DNA of 64,000 nucleotides from Allobrachymonas sp. GTDB taxonomy: Bacteria; Pseudomonadota; Gammaproteobacteria; Burkholderiales; Burkholderiaceae_C. A program made the position numbers and the translations under genes. The notes below the pieces were generated by a model, which worked only from the letters and a program-made list of their open reading frames with translations, was not told where the DNA came from and did not search any database. Below, in pieces: positions 28,972-38,037 of this stretch. The stretch spans positions 62,001 to 126,000 of the forward strand of contig JAUMWT010000002.1 of NCBI GenBank assembly GCA_030529505.1, given 5' to 3'. Each line of letters begins with the position of its first letter. Position 1 is the first letter of the stretch.

Positions 28972-29295
28972 GTGACTAGCCCTTGGCTTTTGCTCGTGCT
29001 GGCTGGCCTGTTTGAAATGGGCTGGCCGCTGGGCTTTAAGCTCACTGAACAGCCCGCCTTCAAACTCTGGGGCTGGCTCATCGCCATCGTGTGCATAGGC
29101 TTGTCGGGCTGGCTGCTGTGGCTGGCGCAAAAGCACATTCCCATTGGCACAGCCTACGCGGTGTGGACGGGCATTGGCGGCGCAGGCACCTTTGTGGTGG
29201 GTGTACTGTTTTTTGGCGATGCTTTGTCCGTCTGGCGCACGCTGGGCGTGTGTCTGATCGTGGGTGGGGTGGTCACGCTCAAGCTGGCGCATTGA
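28972..29295 (+). CDS. sugE: SMR family exporter, SugE/Gdx type
   Basis: A 107-residue, four-helix small multidrug resistance protein. The membrane-embedded glutamate is in LAGLFEMGWPLG (Glu15), and GTAYAVWTGIGGAGTFVVG is the classical SMR signature (excerpt AYAVWTGIGGAG). The sequence is nearer to SugE/Gdx guanidinium/proton exchangers than to EmrE, an inference from the helix-1 pattern. GTG 28972 has AAGGGG nine bases upstream, and only 13 bases follow the odhB stop, so it is transcribed within the odh operon; no guanidine riboswitch can be seen there. Confidence 0.85.
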   Translation: MTSPWLLLVLAGLFEMGWPLGFKLTEQPAFKLWGWLIAIVCIGLSGWLLWLAQKHIPIGTAYAVWTGIGGAGTFVVGVLFFGDALSVWRTLGVCLIVGGVVTLKLAH

Positions 29296-29323
29296 TTCAC
29301 GCAATAAGGAAAGATTGTTTGCA

Positions 29324-29695
29324 ATGCCCCATCTCACCCTTGAAGTGACCAATAACCTTCGGTCAAGCATTAACGCGACAACGTTGTTGCAAGCGGCGCA
29401 CCAGGCCCTGCTGGTATCGGGCGTGTTTGCGGCTGCCGACGTGAAAAGCCGCCTGCTGTGGCTGGACACTTTCTGCGTGGGGCAGGCAGATGCTGCCGAA
29501 AAGGCCGAAGGCTTCATCCACGCCCGGCTTGATTTGCTGGCGGGCCGCCCGCCCGAAGTGCGGCAGAGCTTGGCTGAAGCGGTGGTAGCGACACTCAAAG
29601 CTCACATCACGCCCAGCCAGCCCGTGCAAATCAGCTGCCTAGTGCGTGAAATGGAACGCAGCCACTACGCCAAATACTGTTCTCATCGTTCATGA
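29324..29695 (+). CDS. 5-carboxymethyl-2-hydroxymuconate delta-isomerase family protein
   Basis: A 123-residue CHMI-like member of the tautomerase superfamily. It begins MPHLTLEVTNN, so after methionine removal Pro1 would be the general base, as in CHMI of the homoprotocatechuate pathway. Later segments (FIHARLDLLAGRPPEVRQSLAEAV and QISCLVREMERSHYAK) also follow the family. ATG 29324 has AAGGAAAG about ten bases upstream. It lies between the SMR gene and lpdA, overlapping lpdA's open frame, with no other aromatic-degradation gene nearby, so the true substrate is uncertain. Confidence 0.8.
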   Translation: MPHLTLEVTNNLRSSINATTLLQAAHQALLVSGVFAAADVKSRLLWLDTFCVGQADAAEKAEGFIHARLDLLAGRPPEVRQSLAEAVVATLKAHITPSQPVQISCLVREMERSHYAKYCSHRS

Positions 29696-29715
29696 TTTTT
29701 TCGAAGGAAATGGCC

Positions 29716-31158
29716 ATGACCCCATCATTCGACCTCATCGTCATCGGCGCGGGCCCCGGCGGCTACATCGCCGCCATTCGCGCCGCGCAGTTGGGCCTGC
29801 ACGTGGCCTGTATTGACGATTGGACAAACGCCAACGGCAAGCCCGCCCCTGGCGGCACCTGCACCAATGTGGGCTGCATCCCCAGCAAGGCGCTGCTGCA
29901 AAGCTCTGAGCATTACGAGCAGGCCGCCAAGCACTTTGGCGAGCACGGCATCAGCCTCAAAGACCTGAAGATGGACGTGGCGAAGATGATCGCCCGCAAA
30001 GACCAGGTCGTGCAGCAGAACAACGACGGCATCCTCTATCTGTTCAAAAAGAACAAGGTGCAGTTCTTCCACGGCCGCGGCAGCTTCGCCCAGGCCATGC
30101 CGGGCGGCTACGAAATTCGCGTCAGCGGCAGCGCGGGCGAAGAAACGCTCACCGCCAAGCAGGTGGTCGTGGCTACGGGCTCCAGTGCGCGCGCGCTGCC
30201 GGGCGCGCCGTTTGATGAAGAGGCCATTCTCAGCAACGCGGGGGCCCTGCGCATGGGGGCCGTGCCCAAAAAACTGGGCGTGATCGGCTCGGGCGTGATC
30301 GGGCTGGAAATGGGCAGCGTGTGGCGCAGGCTGGGGGCCGAAGTCACGATTCTGGAAGGGCAGCCCACCTTCCTCGGCGCGGTGGACGAGCAGATCGCCA
30401 AAGAGGCGAAAAAGGCTTTCGACAAACAGGGCCTGAAGATCGCGCTGGGCGTGAAAGTGGGCGAGGTCAAGGTCAGCAGAAAAGGCAAAGCCACGCAAGT
30501 GAGCGTGGCCTATACCGATGCCCAGGGTGCCGAGCAAAAGCTGGTGGTGGACAAGCTCATCGTCAGCATTGGCCGCGTGCCCAACACCGAGGGCCTGAAC
30601 GCCCAGGCCGTGGGCCTGCAGCTGGACGAGCGCGGCGCCATCGTGGTGGATGACGATTGCCGCACCAGCCTGCCCGGCGTGTGGGCCGTGGGTGACGTGG
30701 TGCGCGGCCCCATGCTCGCGCACAAGGCCGAAGAAGAAGGCGTGGCCGTGGCCGAGCGCATCGCGGGCCAGCACGGGCATGTGGATTTCAGGCTGATTCC
30801 CTGGGTCATCTACACCAGCCCCGAAATCGCCTGGGTGGGCCAGACCGAACAGCAGCTCAAGGCGCAGGGCCTGGCCTACAAGGCGGGCACCTTTCCCTTC
30901 ATGGCCAATGGCCGCGCGCGTGCGCTGGGCGATACCACGGGCCTGGTCAAGTTCCTGGCCGATGCGGCCACGGATGAAATCTTGGGCGTGCACATCATCG
31001 GCCCCAGCGCCAGCGAACTGATTGCCGAAGCCTGCGTGGCCATGGCCTTCCGCGCCAGCAGCGAAGACATTGCCCGCATCTGCCATGCGCACCCCAGCTT
31101 GAGCGAGGCCACCAAAGAAGCCGCGCTGGCCGTGGACAAGCGCACATTGAATTTCTGA
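29716..31158 (+). CDS. lpdA: Dihydrolipoyl dehydrogenase (E3)
   Basis: E3 (480 residues) reoxidises dihydrolipoamide on E2 with FAD and NAD+. It shows the FAD motif GAGPGGYIAAIRAAQ, the redox disulphide GGTCTNVGCIPSKALL (Cys49/Cys54), the NAD motif GVIGSGVIGLEMGSVW, the second FAD segment WAVGDVVRGPMLAHKA and the interface His-Glu pair in CHAHPSLSEA. ATG 29716 has AAGGAAA about six bases upstream; an ATG at 29692 overlapping the isomerase stop is an alternative adding eight residues. It closes the odhA-odhB-sugE-CHMI-lpdA array. Confidence 0.96.
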   Translation: MTPSFDLIVIGAGPGGYIAAIRAAQLGLHVACIDDWTNANGKPAPGGTCTNVGCIPSKALLQSSEHYEQAAKHFGEHGISLKDLKMDVAKMIARKDQVVQQNNDGILYLFKKNKVQFFHGRGSFAQAMPGGYEIRVSGSAGEETLTAKQVVVATGSSARALPGAPFDEEAILSNAGALRMGAVPKKLGVIGSGVIGLEMGSVWRRLGAEVTILEGQPTFLGAVDEQIAKEAKKAFDKQGLKIALGVKVGEVKVSRKGKATQVSVAYTDAQGAEQKLVVDKLIVSIGRVPNTEGLNAQAVGLQLDERGAIVVDDDCRTSLPGVWAVGDVVRGPMLAHKAEEEGVAVAERIAGQHGHVDFRLIPWVIYTSPEIAWVGQTEQQLKAQGLAYKAGTFPFMANGRARALGDTTGLVKFLADAATDEILGVHIIGPSASELIAEACVAMAFRASSEDIARICHAHPSLSEATKEAALAVDKRTLNF

Positions 31159-31436
31159 TCGGCGCAGGCAGTAAGCGCATCGGCAGGCGCGCCGTGCCTG
31201 TACAAAGCCAGTACTGCGTGCGTGGCCCATGCGCCAACCCAATGGGGTGGGCGCTATCATGGGCCTTGCAAATGCGATTGTTGATGCAGCGCAGCGCCCG
31301 CCGTTTTGATGCAAGCAATGCAAGCGGCACAGCGGCCATTTGTCATTTGTACTGCGATTCACCCTGTGATTGGCCCTGTGCCCCAAGCCGAGCCTGCAAG
31401 CGTTTAATCCCAAGTTGACCACTCCCAGCCACCACC

Positions 31437-32546
31437 ATGCAAACCGTTGAACAGATTTACCACCGCGAAATTGCCGCGCGCGGCTTTCAAAGCGACCCCG
31501 CCCAACTGCACGCCGTGGCTGCGCTGGATCGCTGCGTGCGCGAATGGGCCGGGTTCGAGCAGGCGCGTTCCAGCTTTTTGAAAAAGCTGTTCAGCAAGCC
31601 CAGCATTCCGCGCGGCGTGTATATGTACGGCGGCGTGGGCCGAGGCAAAAGCTTCTTGATGGATTGCTTTTACGAGGCCGTGCCGGTGCAACTCAAAACG
31701 CGCCTGCACTTCCACGAATTCATGCGCGAGGTGCACCGCGAGCTGGGCAAGCTGCAAGGCGTGGCCGACCCCCTGCAAGTGCTCGGCGCCAAAATGGCGC
31801 AGCGCTTTCGCCTGATCTGCTTCGACGAATTCCACGTGGCCGACGTGACCGACGCCATGATCCTGCATCGCCTGCTCGAAGCCCTGTTCAGCAATGGCGT
31901 GGGCTTCGTCACCACCTCCAACTTCAAGCCCGACGAGCTCTATCCCAACGGCCTGCACCGCGATCGCATCCTGCCCGCCATCGATCTGCTCAATGCGCGG
32001 CTGGAAGTCATCAACGTCGATCACGGGGTGGACTACCGCCAGCGCCCGCTGGAATATTTGTCCACCTACATCACCGATCCGCAACCGCAGGCCGACGAGC
32101 AAATGCAGCACATCTTTGCGCAACTGGCCACCGGGGCCGATGCGCCCGGCGCCCAGCACGATGTGGAACTGGGATCGCGCCAGATTGCCGTGCGCAAGCG
32201 GTCGGGCCATGTGGCCTGGTTCGACTTTCGCGAGCTGTGCGACAAGCCCCTGTCGCAAAACGACTATCTGGAGCTGGCCGGCCTGTTCCAGACCATCATG
32301 GTCTCGGGCGTGCCCAAAATGGGGCCGGCCATGGCCTCGATGGCGCGGCGCTTCACCCTGCTGGTGGACGTGCTCTACGACCGGCGCGTCAAACTCGTGG
32401 TCGCGGCCGAAGTGCCCGCGCCCGATTTGTATACCGAGGGCACGCTTGCGCACGAATTCGTGCGCACCGTCTCGCGCCTGCAAGAAATGCAATCGGCCGA
32501 ATACCAGGCTCTGGAGTACCGCCATGTGGACAGTTCCATCACCTGA
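31437..32546 (+). CDS. zapE: Cell division protein ZapE (AFG1-like ATPase)
   Basis: A 369-residue AFG1/LACE1-family P-loop ATPase. ZapE associates with the division ring and destabilises FtsZ bundles; mitochondrial relatives are AFG1. Walker A is YGGVGRGKS (64-72), Walker B is RLICFDEFHV, sensor-1 region FVTTSNFKPDELYPNGL, and the C-terminal FDFRELCDKPLSQNDYL is characteristic. ATG 31437 matches the usual start. The 278 bases upstream of it show no gene or clear terminator for lpdA. Confidence 0.93.
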   Translation: MQTVEQIYHREIAARGFQSDPAQLHAVAALDRCVREWAGFEQARSSFLKKLFSKPSIPRGVYMYGGVGRGKSFLMDCFYEAVPVQLKTRLHFHEFMREVHRELGKLQGVADPLQVLGAKMAQRFRLICFDEFHVADVTDAMILHRLLEALFSNGVGFVTTSNFKPDELYPNGLHRDRILPAIDLLNARLEVINVDHGVDYRQRPLEYLSTYITDPQPQADEQMQHIFAQLATGADAPGAQHDVELGSRQIAVRKRSGHVAWFDFRELCDKPLSQNDYLELAGLFQTIMVSGVPKMGPAMASMARRFTLLVDVLYDRRVKLVVAAEVPAPDLYTEGTLAHEFVRTVSRLQEMQSAEYQALEYRHVDSSIT

Positions 32547-32565
32547 AGCCTCTTTGCATGCATCC

Positions 32566-32997
32566 GTGGCGCACCGCCCCCTGCGCCATCCACGCCGCCA
32601 GCGCCATCACTCGGCCTTGCGTGCAGTTGCCGTAACGGCTGCGCTCAGTCTGGCGGGCCTGCTGGCCGCCTGCACGCCCCCAACATTTCCAGACCCGGCC
32701 CCCACGAAAGAAGAAGTGCCCTTTCTCGGCCAGCAGATGACGCACGCGCAAATCGGCCAATGGCTGGCCAAAGTGGCTGCCCAGCGCGCGCAGTTGCAGC
32801 AAACCCTGCAAGCGCAAAAGATGGGGTGCTACCAGCGCTTTTTCGTCAACACCTGCTTGCGCCAAAGCCGGCAAAGCTACCAACAGCAAGCCGCCATCTT
32901 GCGCAAGCAAGAAATCGAATTGCGCCGCCAGGAGCGCGTACTCGTTGAAATCGACAAGCAACTGCGCCTGAAAGAGCGCGGGCAGAGCGCGCAGTAA
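32566..32997 (+). CDS. Small putative lipoprotein, unknown function
   Basis: A 143-residue protein from GTG 32566: a basic N-terminus (PRRQRHHSALR), a hydrophobic stretch (AVAVTAALSLAGLLAAC) with lipobox LLAAC, then a charged helical body rich in Gln, Arg and Glu with two cysteines (KMGCYQRFFVNTCLRQSR) and a likely coiled-coil tail (AAILRKQEIELRRQERVLVEIDKQL, excerpt RKQEIELRRQERV). It is predicted to be lipid-anchored in the cell envelope. It begins 19 bases after zapE in the same direction. No family is recognised. The frame extends upstream inside zapE, so the start rests on the signal peptide. Confidence 0.65.
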   Translation: MAHRPLRHPRRQRHHSALRAVAVTAALSLAGLLAACTPPTFPDPAPTKEEVPFLGQQMTHAQIGQWLAKVAAQRAQLQQTLQAQKMGCYQRFFVNTCLRQSRQSYQQQAAILRKQEIELRRQERVLVEIDKQLRLKERGQSAQ

Positions 32998-33218
32998 GCG
33001 ATTGGCCAAACAGAGCACGGATCGCTTTCAGCCACTGGACGTCAGCGTTTGCTTCGCTGCCAACGATTTGCGCCGGATGATTGCTGTTGTGCGGGTCATT
33101 GCGTGCAAGGTGCCAGCAACCAGTGGTCGCGTCAACAGCCTGTGCCTTTTACCGGTGGGCTTATGCGCCGCTTGGCACGATGGGCTTTGCCCACTACCAT
33201 TTGCCCCATTGCTCTAGA

Positions 33219-33375
33219 GCCTGTTCACGATCTCATGGTGAGGTGATTGGAAATGGAGCGGGATGGGATGCAGGGCGCAAATTGCAGTGCATGGCCCGTG
33301 CTATGGACAAGATTTGCAACGCAGCAGACCGCCCGCTTCCATGTTCAGGCGCACGCGATGAGATCGTGAACAGGC
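33219..33375 (+). mobile_element. Family A palindromic-ended repeat, copy 1
   Basis: A 157-bp element with perfect 17-bp terminal inverted repeats: GCCTGTTCACGATCTCA at 33219-33235 and TGAGATCGTGAACAGGC at 33359-33375. The interior aligns with the copy at 7062-7245 (opposite strand). It has no coding capacity and fits a MITE. Its right end stops two bases short of the TAA of the ABC ATPase gene. The rest of the 32998-33218 spacer shows no gene. Confidence 0.8.
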
Positions 33376-33377
33376 GC

Positions 33378-35399
33378 TTACGCCGCCACCGGACGGCGCA
33401 CCAGATGGCTGCTGCCGGGGTGGATGGGCAGCAGGGCGGTTTCGGGCTGCTTGCCCGCCGCATCGGGCGTGCCGTTCTGAGCGTCGTTGTAGCGTACGAA
33501 ACGCTTGCGCTCGACCGTGGGATCGGGCACGGGCACGGCCGAGAGCAGGGCTTGCGTGTAAGGGTGCTGAGGGTTGGCAAAGAGATCTTCCACTTCGGCC
33601 GTTTCCACGATCTGGCCGCGGTACATCACGGCCACGCGGTGGGCGATGTGCCGCACCACCGACAGATCGTGTGCGATGAAGAGGTAGCTCATGCCCAGTT
33701 CAGCCTGCAAATCGCCCAGCAGATTGATGATTTGCGCGCGGATGGACACGTCGAGCGCGGACACCGGCTCGTCGCAAATCACGAGCTTGGGGTTGAGCGC
33801 AATGGCGCGCGCGATGCCGATGCGCTGCAACTGCCCGCCCGAAAACTCGTGCGGGTAGCGGCTGGCGTGTTCGGGCGCCAGGCCCACGCGGCGCAGCAGC
33901 TCGTCGATGCGTTCGGCGCTGATGGGCAGCCCGTGGATGATGAAAGGCTCGCTCAGCAATTCGCGCACGGTGTAGCGCGGGTCGAGGCAGCCGTGCGGGT
34001 CTTGAAACACCATCTGCATGTGCTGGCGCGCGGTGCGCAGCTGCTCGCGGTTCATGCGCAGCAGGTCTTGCCCGCAGAAGCGCACAACGCCGCTGCTGGG
34101 CTCGTGCAGGCGCAGGATGCAGCGGCTCAGGCTGGATTTGCCGCAGCCCGATTCGCCCACAACGCCCAGCGTTTCACCGGCGCGCACCTGCAGGCTGACA
34201 TTGCGCACGGCGTGTACGGCATGCGGTTTTTTCCAAGGCAAAAGCGGGCGCCCGCCGTGAAAGGTTTTGCACAAACGCTCCACTTCCAGCACGGGGGGCG
34301 CGTTGTTTGCATCGTCCGCGTGCGGGGTGTGGCTGTAGGGCAGGTGGTGGTCGCAGCCGTGCGCCTTGCCGGGGTGCCGGATGCTGGCGCTGCAGAACTG
34401 GCTGGGGTGGTGGCAGGCCGTGGCGTGGCCTTGATCATCTGCCTGGAGGGTGGGAACGGCGTGGCGGCAGGTGTCGCTGGCTTGCGCGCAGCGCGGGTGA
34501 AAGGCGCAGCCTGCAGGCAGATCGGTGAGCGAAGGCGGCTGCCCCGGGATGGGGTGCAGGCGCTGCTGGCGCTGGGCGTCGATGCGCGTGAGCGAATCGA
34601 GCAGGCCGTGCGTGTAGTGGTGGCGCGGGGCGCTGAACAGGGTTTTGACCGCGGCGCTTTCGACCACGCGCCCGGCGTACATCACCAGCACGCGGTCGGC
34701 CTGGCTGGCCACCAGGCCCAGATCGTGCGTGATGAGCACGAGCGCGGTGTTGCGCTTCTCGCGCAGGCGCGCGAGCAGTTCCATGATTTGCGCCTGCACG
34801 GTCACGTCCAGCGCGGTGGTGGGCTCGTCGGCGATGAGGATGCGCGGGTTGTTGGCCAGGGCCATGGCGATCACCACGCGCTGGCGCATGCCGCCCGAGA
34901 ACTGGTGCGGGTAGTCGCGGGCGCGCTCTTGCGGGTTGGGAATGCCCACTTCGTGCAGCAGCTCCACGGCCTGGGCCAGCGCGGCTTTCTGGCTCATGCG
35001 CCGGTGCGAGCGAATGGCCTCGGCGATTTGCTCGCCCACGCGGTGCACGGGGTTCAGGGCCGAGAGCGGATCCTGAAACACCATGCCGATGTCTTTGCCG
35101 CGCAGCTGGCGGCGCTGGGCCTCGGGCAATTGCAGGATGTCGCGGCCATCGAGCAGCACCCGCCCGCTGATGTGCGCCGTTGGGGGCAGCAGGCCCATGA
35201 TGCTCAGGGACGAAATCGATTTGCCCGATCCGCTTTCGCCCACGATGGCCAGGCACTCGCCCGCGTGCAATTGCCAGTTGGCGCCATTGACGGCATGTAC
35301 CACGCCGTGGGCGGAGTCGAAAGCGACGGACAGATGCTGCACGTCCAGCAGCGGCGCGTGCTGGGGCGGGTGGTGGCAGTGGGAGCAGGTGGCGGGCAT
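33378..35399 (-). CDS. Dipeptide/nickel-type ABC transporter, fused double ATP-binding protein
   Basis: A 673-residue cytosolic protein holding two complete Dpp/Opp-type nucleotide-binding domains (DppD- and DppF-like) in one chain. First domain: Walker A GESGSGKS, signature FSGGMRQRV, Walker [13 protein letters not shown], followed by the oligopeptide C-terminal motif [14 protein letters not shown]. Second domain: [30 protein letters not shown] His/Asp-rich linker ([19 protein letters not shown] region, about 335-355) joins them and could bind metal, which is inference. ATG 35399 lies one base after the MFS stop, so it is the last gene of the transporter operon. Confidence 0.92.
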   Translation of the reverse strand: MPATCSHCHHPPQHAPLLDVQHLSVAFDSAHGVVHAVNGANWQLHAGECLAIVGESGSGKSISSLSIMGLLPPTAHISGRVLLDGRDILQLPEAQRRQLRGKDIGMVFQDPLSALNPVHRVGEQIAEAIRSHRRMSQKAALAQAVELLHEVGIPNPQERARDYPHQFSGGMRQRVVIAMALANNPRILIADEPTTALDVTVQAQIMELLARLREKRNTALVLITHDLGLVASQADRVLVMYAGRVVESAAVKTLFSAPRHHYTHGLLDSLTRIDAQRQQRLHPIPGQPPSLTDLPAGCAFHPRCAQASDTCRHAVPTLQADDQGHATACHHPSQFCSASIRHPGKAHGCDHHLPYSHTPHADDANNAPPVLEVERLCKTFHGGRPLLPWKKPHAVHAVRNVSLQVRAGETLGVVGESGCGKSSLSRCILRLHEPSSGVVRFCGQDLLRMNREQLRTARQHMQMVFQDPHGCLDPRYTVRELLSEPFIIHGLPISAERIDELLRRVGLAPEHASRYPHEFSGGQLQRIGIARAIALNPKLVICDEPVSALDVSIRAQIINLLGDLQAELGMSYLFIAHDLSVVRHIAHRVAVMYRGQIVETAEVEDLFANPQHPYTQALLSAVPVPDPTVERKRFVRYNDAQNGTPDAAGKQPETALLPIHPGSSHLVRRPVAA

Positions 35400-35400
35400 G

Positions 35401-37122
35401 TCAGGATGCGGCTGGCTTGGGAGGAGTGGATGAATCGCGGCCCAGTTGGTAGCGCATGATCAGCAGGATGATGATGCCGGCGCTGAAGGCCAGCAGCAGA
35501 ATCGTCACGAACCAGGGCAGCGCCACGTGTGCGCCGTGGCTGTCTTTGCTCAGCAGGGCGCCAATGCCCGTGCTGCCCAGCAATACGGCCAGGCCGCCAA
35601 AGGAATTGAGCAGGCCGTAGTAGGAGCCGAGCCGCCGCTCGTGCGCCAGGCGCGCCACCAGATCGTTGGTGAAGGGGTTGGCCAGCATCTTGCCCAGGGT
35701 GAACAGCACGATCATGGCCAGCGCGGGCGCGACGGCCCAGGGCTTGGCCAAAGGCGGCAGCAGGCTGGCCAGCGCAATGGCGGCAAAGCCCGCAGCCATG
35801 ATCGAAAAGCCCATCGGAATGGCGCGCTTCCAGCCCAGGGTGCGGCGCGCCCAGGCCGTGAGGCTGACCTGTCCCACGATCACCATGCCCGAGCTGATGG
35901 CCATCATCACGCCCAGCATCTTGTCGTGGCCCATGGAGCGCGTGAGCTCCACCGGCAGCGCCAGATAGAGCTGGTTGTAGGCCAGCAGATAGGTGCTGTT
36001 GGCCAGCGCAAACCACAGGAACATGCGGTTGCCCAGCACCTCGCCCCAGCCCTTGAGCACGGATTCGTTCCGGTGCAGCGGCGCCAGATCGGGGAACAGG
36101 AAATAATAAGCCAGCCACACGCCCACGAAAATGCCCGCCGCCACCAGGCAGGCGAAGCGGTAATCCACCAGCAGCACCAGCGTGCCGATCAAGGGGCCGA
36201 GCGTGGCGCCCAGTTGCAGCGTGACCGAACTCATGGCAAACACCTGCGTGCGCGGCAGGCCGGTGTCGTGCTCCACCTCGCCGGCGGCGCGGGCGATGGA
36301 TGATTCCACCGCGGGCGAAAACAGCGCGGCGGCAAAGCCGATCAGCAACACCCCGGTGACCACGCCCGCGAGTTGCGTGCTCAGGCCCAGCATCACGAAA
36401 CCGGCGATGCGAATGGGCACGCCTACCAGAATCACCTGGCGCGGGCCGTAGCGATCAGTCAGCGTGCCGCCCAGCACAAACAGGCCCTGTTGCGAGAACG
36501 AGCGCAGGCCCAGAATCAGGCCGATGGTGGCGCCGGGCAGGCCCAGCGTTTGCCCCAGATAGGTGGCCAGATAGGGCAGCACCATGTAAAAGCCGATGTT
36601 GAAACACAGCTGCGTGACCAGCAGCAGCTGCACATAGGTGGGCAGGCCCGAAAAATCGCGCAGCACGGCAAAGCGCGCCGCCAGGCCTGCCAGCAGCCCG
36701 GCGGGCGGTGTGGATGCAGAAGCAGGCGGCGTTGCGGGGGGCGAGGCGGTTGAGGCGCCTGGCTGGGCAGAGGTAGTGGTGGCAGCGGCAGTGGCTGGCC
36801 CTGCCGCCGTTGGCCTGCCGGCTTGTGCGCCGTGCGGCGCGGCATGAGGTGCCGGGGTGGGCGGCTCGTTGCCGCTTGTGCCATTTGCTTCATTTGCGCC
36901 ACTGGTGTCATTTGCCGACGTGACCGCTGCGCTTGCGGCAACTGCCCGGACATGCGCCGTCTCCCGGGCCGGGCCGTTGGGCTTGCCTGGCTTGGGGTGG
37001 CCTTGCTCGCCCAGGCCCGCTGCCGTTGCAGCCGCAGGGGCATCGGGCGCGGCCGCAGCAGTGTGCGCTGCGGCAGAAGGCTCGGCAGAAAACAGATCAG
37101 GGTGCGAGGGCTTGGCGCTCAT
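35401..37122 (-). CDS. MFS transporter with long disordered N-terminus
   Basis: A 573-residue major facilitator with about 12 hydrophobic segments from residue 145 onward. The cytoplasmic loop motif GGTLTDRYGPRQ between helices 2 and 3 is the MFS signature A region. The first ~130 residues are low complexity, rich in Ala, Pro, Thr, Gly and Ser. ATG 37122 overlaps the upstream permease stop (ATGA). Placement inside a peptide/nickel-type ABC importer operon mirrors CntE, the metallophore exporter of staphylopine loci, so export of a product that the ABC system then re-imports is inferred. Confidence 0.85.
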   Translation of the reverse strand: MSAKPSHPDLFSAEPSAAAHTAAAAPDAPAAATAAGLGEQGHPKPGKPNGPARETAHVRAVAASAAVTSANDTSGANEANGTSGNEPPTPAPHAAPHGAQAGRPTAAGPATAAATTTSAQPGASTASPPATPPASASTPPAGLLAGLAARFAVLRDFSGLPTYVQLLLVTQLCFNIGFYMVLPYLATYLGQTLGLPGATIGLILGLRSFSQQGLFVLGGTLTDRYGPRQVILVGVPIRIAGFVMLGLSTQLAGVVTGVLLIGFAAALFSPAVESSIARAAGEVEHDTGLPRTQVFAMSSVTLQLGATLGPLIGTLVLLVDYRFACLVAAGIFVGVWLAYYFLFPDLAPLHRNESVLKGWGEVLGNRMFLWFALANSTYLLAYNQLYLALPVELTRSMGHDKMLGVMMAISSGMVIVGQVSLTAWARRTLGWKRAIPMGFSIMAAGFAAIALASLLPPLAKPWAVAPALAMIVLFTLGKMLANPFTNDLVARLAHERRLGSYYGLLNSFGGLAVLLGSTGIGALLSKDSHGAHVALPWFVTILLLAFSAGIIILLIMRYQLGRDSSTPPKPAAS

Positions 37123-38012
37123 TTGGATTGGATTTCGACGTCGGTGGCGTTGGAGCCCAGCGCCGCAAACAGAATGCTGATGATCACGATGGTGGCCGCC
37201 GGGGCCACCAGCACCAGCGGGGCGCGGTCGGCGAAGCCGCGCGCTTCGGACAGCATGGCGCCCCACTCGGCCTGCGGCGGACGCGGGCCCAGACCCAGAA
37301 AGGACAGGCCGGAAAACGCCAGCAGCTTGCTGGGCAGGCGCAGCGCCATGTAGGTGAGCAGGGGGCGCGCGATATTGGGCCAAACGTGGTGCAGCAAAAT
37401 CCGGCGCGAGCCAGCGCCCAGCGCAATGGCCGCTTCCACGTAACCGGCGGCCAGCGTGCGCGTGGTGAGCTGGTAGGCCAGGCGCGCAAACACCACCCAG
37501 CCCAGCGCCGTCATGCCCACGGCCAGCGTCAGCGTGCCGGTGCCAAAGGCGGCCACGAAGCCCAGCATGACGAGGATGTTGGGGATGATGACCAGGGTGT
37601 CGTTGAGCGTGAGCGCGACGGTGGCCAGCAGGCCGCCGCGCCAGGCCGCCAGGATGCCGATGGCCGCGCCGATGATGAAGCTCACCGCCAGCGACAGCGC
37701 GGCCACGCCCACCGACAGCACCGCGCCGTGCGCCAGCCGCGTGAGCACGTCGCGCCCGAACTGGTCGGTGCCCAGCGGGTGCTGCAGCGAGGCGGGCAAG
37801 AGCCGCTTGCCCAGCGCCACCTGATTGGGGTCGTAGGGGCTGAACAGCAGCACGGCGGCAAACAGCAGGGCCAGCGCCAGCAGGCCGCCCAGCGGCAGCC
37901 AGAACTGCCACTGAAAAGGTTTTTTGCGCCGCGCCGGGCGCGCAGCCGCCGCAGGGGGCGGGCAGCCCGCAGCAGCGGGGGCGGATGAAGGGGAGGGGCA
38001 GCTCGTCGTCAT
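37119..38012 (-). CDS. Dipeptide/nickel-type ABC transporter permease (DppC-like)
   Basis: A 297-residue inner-membrane permease. After a Pro/Ala-rich cytosolic start (about 30 residues) comes the first helix (WLPLGGLLALALLFAAVLLF), the conserved HPLGTDQFGRDVLTRLAHGA motif of OppC/DppC proteins, four to five further helices, and the EAA loop in YVEAAIALGAGSRRILLHHVWPN (excerpt EAAIALGAGSRRI). ATG 38012 is preferred over an in-frame TTG at 38033. It starts 26 bases after the partner permease and overlaps the MFS start. Confidence 0.9.
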   Translation of the reverse strand: MTTSCPSPSSAPAAAGCPPPAAAARPARRKKPFQWQFWLPLGGLLALALLFAAVLLFSPYDPNQVALGKRLLPASLQHPLGTDQFGRDVLTRLAHGAVLSVGVAALSLAVSFIIGAAIGILAAWRGGLLATVALTLNDTLVIIPNILVMLGFVAAFGTGTLTLAVGMTALGWVVFARLAYQLTTRTLAAGYVEAAIALGAGSRRILLHHVWPNIARPLLTYMALRLPSKLLAFSGLSFLGLGPRPPQAEWGAMLSEARGFADRAPLVLVAPAATIVIISILFAALGSNATDVEIQSK

Positions 38013-38037
38013 GGCAGGAAATGAATGCGGCAAAGCC

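Noticed and set aside
31894-32565. A long protein continuous with the small lipoprotein, starting inside zapE
   Set aside because: The upstream part is the shadow of zapE in another frame; a signal peptide and lipobox place the real start near 32566.
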